A stretch of DNA of 64,000 bases from Bradyrhizobium ottawaense (GCF_900099825.1 NZ_LT629693.1:2480001-2544000); one strand, 5' to 3'. Shown: positions 9,189 through 17,598, numbered from the stretch's first letter. Program-made: numbers and translations. Notes: generated from the letters alone by a model not told the origin.

Positions 9189-10298
9189 ATGACCACGTTC
9201 ACGCCGCATCAGGATTCCGCGCTCAAGGCCGTTGCCGACTGGATGAAGGCCAAGCCCGGCAGGAACGGCACGCCGCCGGTGTTCCGGCTGTTCGGCTATG
9301 CCGGAACCGGCAAGACCACGCTGGCGCGGCACATAGCCGACGGCGTCGACGGCGAGGTGAAGTTCGCCGCCTTCACCGGCAAGGCGGCGCTGGTGATGCG
9401 CAACAAGGGCTGCGACAACGCCTCCACGATCCACTCGCTGATCTACCGCGCGCGCGAATCCGGCGTCGAGCAGCCGAGTTTTGAGCTGTGGGACGACGCG
9501 CCGGCCTCGAAGGCCAAACTGATCGTGATCGACGAATGTTCGATGGTGGATGCGGAACTGGGCCGCGACCTGATGTCGTTCGACTGTCCGCTGCTGGTGC
9601 TCGGCGACCCCGCGCAATTGCCGCCGATCCAGGGCGGCGGCTTCTTCACTGAGAACGAACCCGACGCGATGCTGACCGAGGTGCATCGCCAGGCGCAGGA
9701 CGATCCGATCGTACGGATGTCGATGGATATCCGCGAAGGCCGCGAGCTCGAGATCGGCCGCCACGGCGAGAGCGAAGTCGTCTCGCGCAACGAGCTCGAT
9801 CCGGACCGGGTGATGCAAGCCGACCAGGTGCTGGTCGGGCGCAACAACACCCGCCGCGCCTACAACATGCGGGTGCGGCAGAAGCAGAACATCGAGGATC
9901 CGTTGCCGGTCGCGGGCGACAAGCTGGTGTGCCTGCGCAACAACCGCAAGAAAGGCCTGTTCAACGGCGGGCTGTGGCGGGTGAAGTCGCGGGCGCAGTC
10001 GAAATCCAAGATCATCACCATGCGGCTGTCGCCGGATGAGGATTTCGGCCACAAGGTGACCAAGGTCTCGGTGCGCGGCGACTGCTTCGGCGGCGCCATC
10101 GAGACCATCCCGTGGGAGCAGCGCAAGCCCTACGACGAGTTCGACTATGGCTACGTGCTGACCGTGCACAAGTCACAGGGCTCGCAGTGGGATGACGTCG
10201 TATTGTTCGACGAAAGCTTTGCCTTCCAGGAGAGCCGCGCCCGGTGGCTTTACACCGGCATCACGCGTGCGGCGAAACGGCTGAGCGTGGTGGTTTAG
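9189..10298 (+). CDS. Stand-alone SF1 DNA helicase, Dda/RecD-like
   Basis: A 369-residue superfamily-1 helicase. Motifs in order: Walker A GYAGTGKTTLARH near residue 37, motif Ia FTGKAALVM, motif II IVIDECSMV, motif III GDPAQLPPI, an HRQAQDDP block, and the UvrD-like C-terminal motifs TVHKSQGSQWDDVVLFDES and YTGITRA. It is much shorter than RecD or RecD2 and resembles the T4 Dda architecture, with no N-terminal extension and no nuclease domain. Likely a 5'-3' helicase in repair or replication restart, inferred from the family. It is divergent from the monooxygenase gene and followed by a palindromic repeat. Confidence 0.85.
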   Translation: MTTFTPHQDSALKAVADWMKAKPGRNGTPPVFRLFGYAGTGKTTLARHIADGVDGEVKFAAFTGKAALVMRNKGCDNASTIHSLIYRARESGVEQPSFELWDDAPASKAKLIVIDECSMVDAELGRDLMSFDCPLLVLGDPAQLPPIQGGGFFTENEPDAMLTEVHRQAQDDPIVRMSMDIREGRELEIGRHGESEVVSRNELDPDRVMQADQVLVGRNNTRRAYNMRVRQKQNIEDPLPVAGDKLVCLRNNRKKGLFNGGLWRVKSRAQSKSKIITMRLSPDEDFGHKVTKVSVRGDCFGGAIETIPWEQRKPYDEFDYGYVLTVHKSQGSQWDDVVLFDESFAFQESRARWLYTGITRAAKRLSVVV

Positions 10299-10315
10299 GA
10301 CGCCCTCGCCACAAG

Positions 10316-10440
10316 CCATCCTCATCCTGAGGAGCCGCGAAGCGGCGTCTCGAAGGATGGGCCGCGGGCCTCATGGTTCGCCCGGCGATGCGAAGCATCG
10401 TCCGGAGACGGCGCTAACGCGCCTCCTCACCATGAGGAAT
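10316..10440. repeat. Intergenic palindromic repeat, cctcatcctgaggag family
   Basis: Outer arms catcctcatcctgaggag and its near complement ctcctcaccatgaggaat enclose nested short hairpins (ccgcgaagcggc; gatgcgaagcatc). It separates the helicase gene from the end of the caspase gene. Similar elements are widespread in Bradyrhizobium and Rhodopseudomonas. Confidence 0.7.
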
Positions 10441-10442
10441 AA

Positions 10443-12170
10443 TCACTTCCCCGCCACGAAGTAAAAATCCTCGCGCCCGGGCGGCGAGCCGTAGGTGAAC
10501 GGCTGCTGCGCGTGGTTGGTGGCCTTCCAGACGTCATCGCGGACGATGTCGAACAGTTTTCGCACTTCAACCTTGGGCTCCCTGATATCGCGCGCGAGGA
10601 CGGTCGCGAACGGGCTGTTGGCGGCCTCACCGTCGAGCGCGGTTTCACCATGCTTGGCGGCCTAGACCACCATGAACCCGGCTTCCGGTTCGATGTTGGA
10701 AAGGCCCTTGCTGACCAGCTTCAGCGCTATGGTGCGCCGCATGGTTTTCTCAAAGGGATTGTCGCGGCAGGCGTCCAGCAAGACGAGCTTGAGCTTGCGC
10801 GCGCCGGCGACCGCGGCGATCACCTGCTCCAGCGCCACCGCCTGCGACTCGGCGTCGTGGTCGGTCGCGAGCCTTGCATCGGTCGGGATCAAATAATTCA
10901 CCCCGCCAATCTCCATGGCGTGACCGGCATAATAAACCACCGCCCAGTCGAATTTTTCGGCCTCCGCGCCAAACGTGCGCAAGGCCGAAAAGAAATTGTC
11001 GCGGGTAAGGTCGGGCGCAAGCGTCACGGTCGCAAAGCCGATACCGCGAAACGTGTCGGCGATCAGCCTGGCGTCGCGCGGCGGGTTGTCGAGCTGCCGC
11101 ACGTTCTTGTAGCCGCCATTGCCGATGATCAGCGCCACCTTGCGGAGACCCGATGGCGGCTCCGGCGCCGCGCCCTTTCCCTGAGCCGGCTTGGGAGTCG
11201 ATGCTGGAGGCGGCGCGGCCGCGACCAGCGCCGCGAGCCGATCTTTCGCGAAACGGCGCGCGATCGCGGTGTCGGTATCGTCAACCTTCGTCAGCGTCGC
11301 GCTCGCGGACCGGTAATCGTAGCGCGCGGCCGCGGCGTCACCCTTCTTCTCGTAGTATTGCCCGCGCCCGGCATGCGCCCGTATGTTGTTCGGGGCGATC
11401 CTGATCGCCTCGTTGTAGTCGGCCAGCGCGGCATCGAGGTCACCCTTGGCAAGATAGGCATTGGCCCGGCTGGTCAGCACATAGACGTTTTTCGGCATTT
11501 TCGCGAGCACCACGTTGCAGTCCGCGAGCGCCTCGTCGAACCGCTTCATCTCGGTGTAGGCAATGCAGCGGTTCGACGGAACCTGCGGTCCGTCCGCGTT
11601 GAGCTTCTGCGCTTCGGAAAAATCGGCGAGTGCGGCGTCGTATTGCTTGAGCAGCGTTTCGGCGCGCGCGCGGTTGGTAAGATGGGTGTAGCGGTTCGGG
11701 CTGGTCGGGCCAAATTTGATCGCGGCATTGAATTCATCGAGGGCGCGCGGGAAGTCGAGCCTGCGCAGGAAGATGATGCCGCGGTTGTTGTAGGCGCTCG
11801 CAAAATTCGGACGCATCTGCAGACACAGGTCGTAGTCGGCGAGCGCATGCTCGTCGTCGCCCTTGCTGCTGTAGGCGATGCCGCGCGAATTGACGTATCC
11901 GACGTTATCGGGGTCGGTGTCGTGCGCCTTGCCGAAGGCATCGATCGCGCTGTGGTAATCGCGCTTCTTCATGAAGGAGTCGCCGATGACCTGATAGGCC
12001 GCCGCCCTCGGCTTCCCGGTGATGGTGTCATCCACCGTCACCGCCGAACAGGCGACAAGCCTGGCCTCGGATTCCGCGGCCGGGTCCCGGCAGGTATCAA
12101 TATCCGCAGCCGCCAGCACGGGGCCCATGCCGACAAGCGCGACGATCGCTACGAACAGGGCGCGCAACAT
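10443..12170 (-). pseudogene. TPR-containing caspase-family (peptidase C14) protein, interrupted by in-frame TAG
   Basis: Frame from 12170 codes for a signal peptide (MLRALFVAIVALVGMGPVLA), about six TPR-like helical repeats to residue ~290, a Pro/Ala-rich linker, and a caspase p20 domain from about residue 342. His of VVYYAGHAME (about 417) and Cys of LLDACRDNPF (about 468) form the expected dyad. A TAG at 10662-10664 ends translation after residue 502. The same frame continues without a break for 72 more family-like codons (AAKHGETALDGEAANSPFAT ... GREDFYFVAGK) to a TGA at 10443. Relatives have Tyr at this site, one base from TAG. So this is either a recent nonsense mutation, a sequencing error, or a truncated enzyme. 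An earlier start at 12224 is possible. Confidence 0.85.
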
Positions 12171-12448
12171 TCGCGAACGCTCCGGCGGATGCAGATTGGT
12201 CGCTGGAGGCGACCGCGAGTTCATTGTTGGAAGGGACGAACGGCCGGGTCGAGCGCGGTTCCCACCTTGTCCTGACCCTTGCTCTAAATCATTGCAGCCA
12301 CGCGATTTTATTCACGAACTCGTGTGAAACGAGTCGTAACAAAACCTGTCGTCGGCCGTATCTTGGGGCATCGGGGAGAACCGTGCCGATTGCGAAACAC
12401 GGCTCCCGCTCTAAACTGCCCCCCAACCCGCCCGCCCAAGAGGAAACC

Positions 12449-13168
12449 ATGTCCCCTCGCCGCTTCAGCCGTCTTTCGCTCTGCGCCGCCGCCATCGGTG
12501 CGCTGGTCATTGCCGCGTTCGCCATCGCGCCCTCGCTTGCCGCCGAAGAGGCCGTGATCATTCCCGCCCCCACTGCCGACGCGCAAGGCGCCGGCGGAAT
12601 CCAGACCGCGGTCATCGCCGGCGGCTGTTTCTGGGGCGTCCAGGGCGTGTTCCAGCACACCGCCGGCGTGGTCAATGCGGTGTCCGGCTATGCCGGCGGC
12701 AGCAAGGCCACCGCCGACTACAGCACGGTTTCGACCGGAACGACGGGACACGCGGAATCGGTCGAGATCAAGTTCGACCCGAAGAAGATCAGCTACGGCA
12801 AGATTCTGCAGATCTTCTTCTCGGTCGCGCACGATCCGACCCAGCTGAACCGCCAGGGCCCGGATAGCGGCACGCAATACCGCTCGGCGATCTTCACCAC
12901 CAATGACGAGCAGAAGAAGGTCGCGGAGGCCTATGTCGCCCAGCTCAACACCGCCAAGGTGTACAAGAAGCCGATCGTGACCAAGATCGGCCCACTGGAG
13001 GCGTTCTATCCGGCGGAAGCCTATCACCAGGACTACCTGACGCTGCACCCGAACCAGCCCTATATTGCCTATAACGACATCCCGAAGGTCGAGAACCTGA
13101 AGAAGATCTTTGCGGAAAGCTACATCGAGAAGCCGACGCTGGTGAGCAACGCGAAGGTCACCAACTGA
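12449..13168 (+). CDS. msrA: Peptide-methionine (S)-S-oxide reductase, exported form
   Basis: A 239-residue MsrA that repairs the S-epimer of methionine sulfoxide. The catalytic Cys is in AGGCFWGVQGVFQH, followed by GYAGGSKATADYSTVSTGTT, GHAESVEIKFDP, and the QYRSAIF and AYHQDYL blocks. The first ~33 residues form a Sec-type signal peptide (MSPRRFSRLSLCAAAIGALV ... SLAAEE), so it should act in the periplasm. Start 12449 follows AGAGGAAACC. msrB lies 113 bases downstream on the same strand with a palindromic repeat between. A possible ECF-type promoter upstream is only tentative. Confidence 0.93.
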   Translation: MSPRRFSRLSLCAAAIGALVIAAFAIAPSLAAEEAVIIPAPTADAQGAGGIQTAVIAGGCFWGVQGVFQHTAGVVNAVSGYAGGSKATADYSTVSTGTTGHAESVEIKFDPKKISYGKILQIFFSVAHDPTQLNRQGPDSGTQYRSAIFTTNDEQKKVAEAYVAQLNTAKVYKKPIVTKIGPLEAFYPAEAYHQDYLTLHPNQPYIAYNDIPKVENLKKIFAESYIEKPTLVSNAKVTN

Positions 13169-13180
13169 CGCAACGCTTCT

Positions 13181-13261
13181 CGTCATTGCGAGGAGCAGAG
13201 CGACGAAGCAATCCACGGCGACAACCTCACTATGGATTGCTTCGCTACGCTCGCAATGACG
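13181..13261. repeat. Intergenic palindromic repeat, cgtcattgcgag family, copy 1
   Basis: Ends are exact complements (cgtcattgcga / tcgcaatgacg), with inner complementary blocks gaagcaatcca and tggattgcttcg. It lies between msrA and msrB. A second, longer copy is at 17631-17742. Confidence 0.8.
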
Positions 13262-13281
13262 ATCAAACTTGAGGAGACATC

Positions 13282-13695
13282 ATGTCCGACACCAAGACGA
13301 CAGCAGCCAAAGTCGAGAAGAGCGAAGCCGAATGGCGCCGCGAGCTGACGCCGATGCAGTATGCGGTGCTGCGCGAGAAGGCGACCGAGCGGCCGTTCTC
13401 CGGCGAGTATGAGCACGAGCACCGCAAGGGCACCTATACCTGCGCCGGCTGCGGCCAGACGCTGTTCGAGTCCGACGCCAAGTTCGATTCCGGCTGCGGC
13501 TGGCCGAGTTTTACGGCACCCGCCGTCGACAGCCATGTCGACGAGGAGCGCGACGTTACCCACGGCATGGTCCGCACCGAAGTGCTGTGCTCGAAGTGCA
13601 ACGGCCATCTCGGCCACGTCTTCGAGGACGGCCCCGGCCCGACCGGCCTGCGCTACTGCATCAACTCGGCGGCATTGAAGCTGCAGCCTAAATAG
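13282..13695 (+). CDS. msrB: Peptide-methionine (R)-S-oxide reductase
   Basis: A 137-residue SelR-fold enzyme reducing the R-epimer of methionine sulfoxide. Two zinc-binding CxxC pairs are visible (CAGCGQTLF and [12 protein letters not shown]), plus the substrate stretch DSGCGWPSF and the catalytic Cys in [11 protein letters not shown]. There is no signal peptide, so it is cytoplasmic, unlike the adjacent exported MsrA. It starts after GAGGAGACATC, a strong ribosome site. Probably co-regulated with msrA, although the intervening repeat could separate the two transcripts. Confidence 0.95.
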   Translation: MSDTKTTAAKVEKSEAEWRRELTPMQYAVLREKATERPFSGEYEHEHRKGTYTCAGCGQTLFESDAKFDSGCGWPSFTAPAVDSHVDEERDVTHGMVRTEVLCSKCNGHLGHVFEDGPGPTGLRYCINSAALKLQPK

Positions 13696-13710
13696 GTTCG
13701 AACTCTATTT

Positions 13711-13760
13711 TTGACGCGTTTTCTGCACGCGAACCGGTACCCACTTCGCTCGAAAACGCT
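13711..13760. repeat. Rhizobial RPE-like repeat, ttgacgcgttttct family, copy 1
   Basis: Core ttgacgcgttttctgcacgc gaaccggtacccacttcgct cgaaaacgct. Left gcgttttc and right gaaaacgc arms are complementary. Other copies are at 16793, 27531 and 56002. Confidence 0.8.
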
Positions 13761-13783
13761 ATTTGCATCGAACTGACTTCCCA

Positions 13784-13819
13784 CCCCGTGCGACCAAGAA
13801 CTGGTCGCGCGGGGTTTTT
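13784..13819 (+). terminator. Intrinsic terminator after msrB
   Basis: A 13-base stem (13784-13796 with 13802-13814: ccccgtgcgacca / tggtcgcgcgggg, one G-T pair), a 5-base loop and five T. Points rightward, 90 bases after the msrB stop. Confidence 0.85.
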
Positions 13820-13868
13820 CTTTGCATTTCCTTCGTTTGCCCCGCGCGCGAGCCACAAGGAAGTTCTG

Positions 13869-14243
13869 ATGCACATGTCCAAATGTCTGCTGCTCGGCCT
13901 CGGCCTGACCGGCCTCATCATGGAGAGCGTTGTGATCCAGCCTGCCCTCGCCGCCGACAAGGTTTCGCTGTTCAAGGTCATCACCCAGAAGGACGAGATC
14001 GTGATCGGCATGTCCGACGACGAACTGGCGCAGCTCGACGGCAAAAACGCCGGTGGTATCGCCAAGATGCTGGTGGCGAAGGGCTCGATGAGCGTCTGGC
14101 AATATGCCGTGCACAAATCCGCCAGCGGCGATCTCGAACAGGCCCCGCTGCACAAGATCGGCCTGATCGCCACGGAATCGCTGCGCGTCGAACCCTATGC
14201 GAGCCCGCTCAAGGTGTTGCCGGTGGACGAGGCGAAAAGGTAA
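13869..14243 (+). CDS. Exported protein of unknown function
   Basis: Encodes 124 residues. N-terminal MHMSKCLLLGLGLTGLIMES with cleavage likely near QPALAAD gives an exported protein. The mature 90 residues (KVSLFKVITQKDEIVIGMSD ... LDGKNAGGIAKMLVAKGSMS) match no domain I can name. A fragment WQYAVHKSASGDLEQAPL suggests a folded, soluble domain. Start 13869 follows AAGGAAG; a longer open frame from 13788 would read through the terminator and lacks a ribosome site. Conserved-looking unknown; monocistronic by context. Confidence 0.7.
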   Translation: MHMSKCLLLGLGLTGLIMESVVIQPALAADKVSLFKVITQKDEIVIGMSDDELAQLDGKNAGGIAKMLVAKGSMSVWQYAVHKSASGDLEQAPLHKIGLIATESLRVEPYASPLKVLPVDEAKR

Positions 14244-14383
14244 TCTTCCTTCTCCCCTTTTGGGGGAAGCACGGCGACACCCCTCTTCGGCGGATCGACC
14301 AAGGACTCGCGGCCCGGATTGTGCTTTGATCCGGGCCGCGGGGGCGTTTTCCGCGCGGCCCGCGGCCTTTCGGGGAGACCGCC

Positions 14384-14548
14384 ATGTCGCTTGGAACGAT
14401 ACTCATCATCATTCTGATTATTTTCCTGCTGGGCGGCTTCTCGGGCCGTTTTGGCGGCTATGGCTACGGCATGGGCCATTCCGGCATGGGGCTCGTCGGG
14501 GTGATTTTGGTCGTGCTGCTCGTCCTGGTGCTGCTCGGCAAGCTGTAA
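14384..14548 (+). CDS. DUF3309-like two-helix membrane microprotein
   Basis: Encodes 54 residues: helix 1 MSLGTILIIILIIFLLGGFS, a Gly/Tyr/His-rich turn (GRFGGYGYGMGHSGMG), and helix 2 LVGVILVVLLVLVLLGKL. This pattern is that of the DUF3309 family of short alphaproteobacterial membrane proteins, function unknown. A GGGGAGACC sequence precedes the ATG at good spacing. It lies alone between the exported unknown at 13869 and the small gene at 14772. Confidence 0.75.
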   Translation: MSLGTILIIILIIFLLGGFSGRFGGYGYGMGHSGMGLVGVILVVLLVLVLLGKL

Positions 14549-14771
14549 TTCGCATAAACATTTGAAATTACTGGCTTTATCCGGAAGCCGGCGCAGCCAT
14601 GCGTGGATTCATCATCACCCCCGATGAGCCGCCTCAGGAGTCGCATTTCTGTCAAACAGGCTTATATTGGGGGTCGAAATGACGAGCACGGCGCGCCGCC
14701 GGGATGCGGCCCACCGTCATCCAATCCACATTCGCTCCACGCAAGAGCCAAAAAGATTGAGGTCAGAGACC

Positions 14772-15050
14772 ATGCGTCCCTTCAGTTACGATACCGCCGC
14801 CGAACTGTTCCCCGCCGCGATCCGCAAGAAGAAGCGGGCGGGCTTCGCCTATCGGCGATTTGGCACCGCGGCCGAAGCGGTTCGCTTTGCGATCGAGGAG
14901 CTGCCGGCGGATTCGCTGAATGGCGCCTATCTGCAAGTCGAGGAAGCGCGCTTCGACCAGAGCGGCATCCGCACGCTCTATGAGAGCGAAGCCTTCCCGC
15001 TCGAGCGCCGCCCCCGTGCGGACGCGCCTGCGGACGCCGACGCCGCCTAA
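14772..15050 (+). CDS. Small conserved protein of unknown function
   Basis: Encodes 92 soluble residues. The first 70 look folded (MRPFSYDTAAELFPAAIRKK, then FAYRRFGTAAEAVRFAIEEL and GAYLQVEEARFDQSGIRTLY) and the last 20 are a low-complexity Arg/Ala/Asp tail. The segment GTAAEAVRFAIEEL..DSLNGAYLQV resembles short rhizobial unknowns. Start 14772 is chosen because the family-like sequence begins there; the frame is open to 14667. An intrinsic terminator follows within 22 bases of the stop, which supports a real transcript. Confidence 0.7.
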   Translation: MRPFSYDTAAELFPAAIRKKKRAGFAYRRFGTAAEAVRFAIEELPADSLNGAYLQVEEARFDQSGIRTLYESEAFPLERRPRADAPADADAA

Positions 15051-15071
15051 ACAATTCGCTTCAAGCAACAC

Positions 15072-15104
15072 GCCCTCGGACGATCGCGTCCGGGGGCTTT
15101 TTTT
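15072..15104 (+). terminator. Intrinsic terminator
   Basis: Eleven-base stem gccctcggacg / cgtccgggggc (15072-15082 with 15087-15097, one G-T pair), tetraloop atcg, then seven T (15098-15104). Ends the small gene at 14772-15050. Confidence 0.9.
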
Positions 15105-15124
15105 GTGCGCGATATTCCTCCGCC

Positions 15125-15676
15125 TCACGCACGGGGCTGCCTGTCCATCCAGCGCTTGAGCATTCGCACGTTGCGGACATTGGCACGGAACATGACGTCG
15201 AAGGCATCGCCCGCCAGCGGCACCATGCCGACCACGCCGTCGACCGCGACATTGGCCAGCATCCGCGCCGTGATGTGCCAGGGCGCGCCCAGCGAGCGCG
15301 CCTCACGCACCAGCCACAGCGAGATCGCGGTCGTGATGAGGTCGCCGACGATGGGGATCAGCCCGATCAGGCCGTCGATGCCATAGCGGATATTGGTGCC
15401 GGGCAGGATGAAGGCGACGTCGAGCAGCTTTGCAAGCGCGTCGAGCCGCGCCAGCCGCTGCTCGCGGGTCAGGTTGGTGAACGGGTTGGCGCCGGCCTGG
15501 CCGAAATCGAAGCGAAACTGCTCGAACTGCGTGCGCGGCCCGGCGTCGCGGATTTCGTTGCCGTCCTGGTCAATGACAGGGCCGCGCCTCGGCGCACGCT
15601 CCCGGAACGGCCCTTGAGCAGGCCGCTCGGTGCGGGGCCGTTTCGGCATGATGATATCGTCGTTTGACATGGTCAT
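15125..15676 (-). CDS. DUF4112 membrane protein
   Basis: Encodes 183 residues. A polar, Arg/Pro-rich N-terminus of about 75 residues precedes a DUF4112 domain: RLDALAKLLDVAFILPGTNI, YGIDGLIGLIPIVGDLITTA, ARMLANVAVDGVVGMVPLAG and FDVMFRANVRNVRMLKRW. The domain carries two to three hydrophobic segments with characteristic GL(I/V)PxxGD turns. Function unknown. Two ATG codons, 15676 and 15670, are six bases apart and neither has a clear ribosome site. It follows the AraC gene on the same strand by 59 bases and may be co-transcribed with it. Confidence 0.8.
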   Translation of the reverse strand: MTMSNDDIIMPKRPRTERPAQGPFRERAPRRGPVIDQDGNEIRDAGPRTQFEQFRFDFGQAGANPFTNLTREQRLARLDALAKLLDVAFILPGTNIRYGIDGLIGLIPIVGDLITTAISLWLVREARSLGAPWHITARMLANVAVDGVVGMVPLAGDAFDVMFRANVRNVRMLKRWMDRQPRA

Positions 15677-15735
15677 CAGATGGTAACGCGAACGCGAGGC
15701 GCAAGTTGCGTCACGCCGCCGCAAATCATGGCCTG

Positions 15736-16698
15736 CTACCTGCCCCGCGCGGCGGTCGGGGTCAACCCGAAGCGGCGGCGGAAGCAGCGGTTGAAATAGG
15801 ACAGGTCGTTGAAGCCGCAATCGAAGGCGATGTCGCTGATGCGCCGCTCGCTTGCCTGCGCCAGCCATTCCGCCGCGCGGCGCAGCCGCAGTTCCAGTAG
15901 CCGCGAGGTAAAACTGGCGCCGGCCTCATACAGCAATTCGTTGACGTAACGCTCCGACAGGCCGGCGGCGGCGGCGAGTTTCTGCGCGGAAAAATCCGGC
16001 TCGGTAAAGCGCCGTTGCAGGATCATCAGCACCGCCTTGAGCCGCACCGCGCGCAGCCCGCCGCGGCGGGCTTCGGTCGCCAGTTCGCTGCGGGCGCCGA
16101 GACCGAGTGCTGCGAGATCCATCAGATGGCCCGCAATGGCAAAACCGGCTTCGTCGACGGCGCCCGGATGGCGCAGCAGCAGATCGCTGTAATCCATCGC
16201 CAGCGACAGCGCGCCGCCGGGCTCGAGTTCGCGGCCGACCAGATCGTCGACGCCGGACACCATGGCCTTCAGCGTCGCCATCGGCAGGTGCACGTTGGTG
16301 AAACGCTTCTCGTTGACGCCATCGGCCGCGAAGAACGGCTCGTCGAGCTTGAGCAGCGCCATCGAGCCCGGCCGCATCACGAACTCGCGGCCGCGATGGG
16401 TGACGCGGGACTCGCGATGGCCGGTGTTGCGCGCCAGGCAGTAGCGGTCGTCGTTGGTCGCCAGCACCTGGCGCCGGTCGCGCCGCACGGTGGTGAAGGT
16501 GCCGTCGCAGCGGCCGAGCATGGTGGTGCCGATGTGGATCGAATTCATCGCCGCGCGAAACGGCACGTCGTCGGCCGGATCGAGTTCGCCAGTGTTGGAA
16601 AAATGCTCGAACAGCTCGGCGAAATGCATGAAGCGCTGCCGCTCGCTCAGGCCCTGCGGCAGCATGTCGGTCGACAGCATCTTCTTCAGCACGGGCAT
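15736..16698 (-). CDS. AraC-family transcriptional regulator
   Basis: A 320-residue regulator with an N-terminal cupin-like AraC-binding domain (residues ~30-190, with LARNTGHRESRVTHRGREFV) and a C-terminal double helix-turn-helix (~215-315). The C-terminal domain shows AAAAGLSERYVNELLYEAG in the first motif and RRISDIAFDCGFNDLSYFNR in the second, then the FRRRFGLTPTAAR end typical of AraC/XylS. The inducer is unknown. The DUF4112 gene directly downstream is a possible target, as is any gene outside. Confidence 0.88.
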   Translation of the reverse strand: MPVLKKMLSTDMLPQGLSERQRFMHFAELFEHFSNTGELDPADDVPFRAAMNSIHIGTTMLGRCDGTFTTVRRDRRQVLATNDDRYCLARNTGHRESRVTHRGREFVMRPGSMALLKLDEPFFAADGVNEKRFTNVHLPMATLKAMVSGVDDLVGRELEPGGALSLAMDYSDLLLRHPGAVDEAGFAIAGHLMDLAALGLGARSELATEARRGGLRAVRLKAVLMILQRRFTEPDFSAQKLAAAAGLSERYVNELLYEAGASFTSRLLELRLRRAAEWLAQASERRISDIAFDCGFNDLSYFNRCFRRRFGLTPTAARGR

Positions 16699-16792
16699 CA
16701 GCGGGGGCAGCTGGTGAGGCGATTCCAGTAAGGCGACGCCAGTCTGGCTGCCGCTGGATGAACGCCGGATGAAGGGGCAAAGGCCTTTGTTT

Positions 16793-16867
16793 TTGACGCG
16801 TTTTCTTGACGCGAACCGGGGTCCACCCCCGGATCAAGTCCGGGGGCATGCTTCGCTTGAAAACGCT
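16793..16867. repeat. RPE-like repeat, ttgacgcgttttct family, copy 2, with inserted palindrome
   Basis: Same ends as the 13711 copy (ttgacgcgttttcttgacgc ... cgcttgaaaacgct), but a 20-base-scale palindrome, cccccggatcaagtccgggg, sits between the core and right arm. The copy at 56002 has the same inner palindrome in changed form. Confidence 0.8.
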
Positions 16868-17025
16868 GTTGGCGCCCGCCAGTCCAAATTGGCAAAGCCG
16901 CGGCGCCCGCCAGTCCAAGACGGCGGCACCGGCCGGGCTTAACCGTATGGCGGCCCGGTCCGAGGCCGGCGGCCGCCATCCCGCAACGGGGATGGGCTGC
17001 GAAAAAACCCAGAGGAGACCACGAG

Positions 17026-17265
17026 ATGACGACATCTTTCGCGCGTAAGGCGCTGCTCGGCACCGCGATCGCCGCCAGCATGGGCATCGGCTATGCCATC
17101 GGCGCGCAGCCGCACATGGCCGAGACCGTCGGACTGCTGCAATCGGCGCGGGCAGAACTTGCCGCCGCAACCCCCAACAAGGGCGGCCACCGCGAACGCG
17201 CGCTCGGCATGATCGACCAGGCGATCGCCGAGGTCCGCGCCGGCATGGCCTTCGCCGGCGGCTGA
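17026..17265 (+). CDS. Small exported helical protein, unknown function
   Basis: Encodes 79 residues. N-terminal MTTSFARKALLGTAIAASMG is a signal peptide or anchor. The rest (PHMAETVGLLQSARAELAAA .. NKGGHRERALGMIDQAIAEV) looks like a two-helix hairpin with a conserved KGGHRERA turn. Proteins of this kind are frequent in Bradyrhizobium but have no known role. AGAGGAGACCACGAG precedes the ATG, a strong ribosome site. The next gene on the strand is a small secreted Cys-rich protein, 38 bases later. Confidence 0.75.
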   Translation: MTTSFARKALLGTAIAASMGIGYAIGAQPHMAETVGLLQSARAELAAATPNKGGHRERALGMIDQAIAEVRAGMAFAGG

Positions 17266-17303
17266 AGCCTGACGATTTCGGTCAACCCAACAGGAGACGC
17301 TTC

Positions 17304-17564
17304 ATGAACAGACTGATCGCGACGGCCTTCGTGCTTGGCACCGTCCTTGGCACCCTCGTCAGCAGCGCCAACGCGCTGCCGCTGGCGCCCGTTGCGCCGG
17401 CATCCAGCAGCGACGTCATCGCCGTCGCCGGGGGATGCGGCGCCGGCTGGCATCGCGGCCCCTATGGCGGCTGCCGGCAGAACTACGCCAACCCCGCCGC
17501 GCATGCCTGCCCGCGCGGCTGGTACCTCGGCCCTTACGGCCGCTGCCGCGCCAACGGGACCTGA
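17304..17564 (+). CDS. GCG_CRPN-type small secreted Cys-rich protein
   Basis: Encodes 86 residues: signal peptide (MNRLIATAFVLGTVLGTLVS to about ANA), then AGGCGAGWHRGPYGGC and a second, related unit HACPRGWYLGPYGRC. The GCG(x)GWHRGPYGGC motif with a C-terminal CPRGW(Y/H)xGPYGRC repeat is that of the GCG_CRPN family of short secreted alphaproteobacterial proteins, function unknown. AGGAGACGCTTC precedes the ATG. An intrinsic terminator lies 35 bases after the stop, so 17026 and 17304 probably form a two-gene unit. Confidence 0.85.
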   Translation: MNRLIATAFVLGTVLGTLVSSANALPLAPVAPASSSDVIAVAGGCGAGWHRGPYGGCRQNYANPAAHACPRGWYLGPYGRCRANGT

Positions 17565-17598
17565 AAATTGCATCACGTAAACTTACTCGCATCATCTG

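Noticed and set aside
7794..10169. Single long minus-strand frame joining the monooxygenase to about 390 extra N-terminal residues
   Set aside because: The extra part runs opposite the helicase gene and is not protein-like; the family N-terminus and ribosome site are at 9002.
10512..12275. Long plus-strand open frame of 587 codons opposite the caspase gene
   Set aside because: It is the GC-driven mirror of the minus-strand gene; composition is Arg/Gly-rich, with no domain and no ribosome site.
12325..12360. ECF sigma promoter before msrA
   Set aside because: The gaaac and gtcgtc-like elements do not match a known alphaproteobacterial ECF consensus closely enough; kept only as a comment in a finding.
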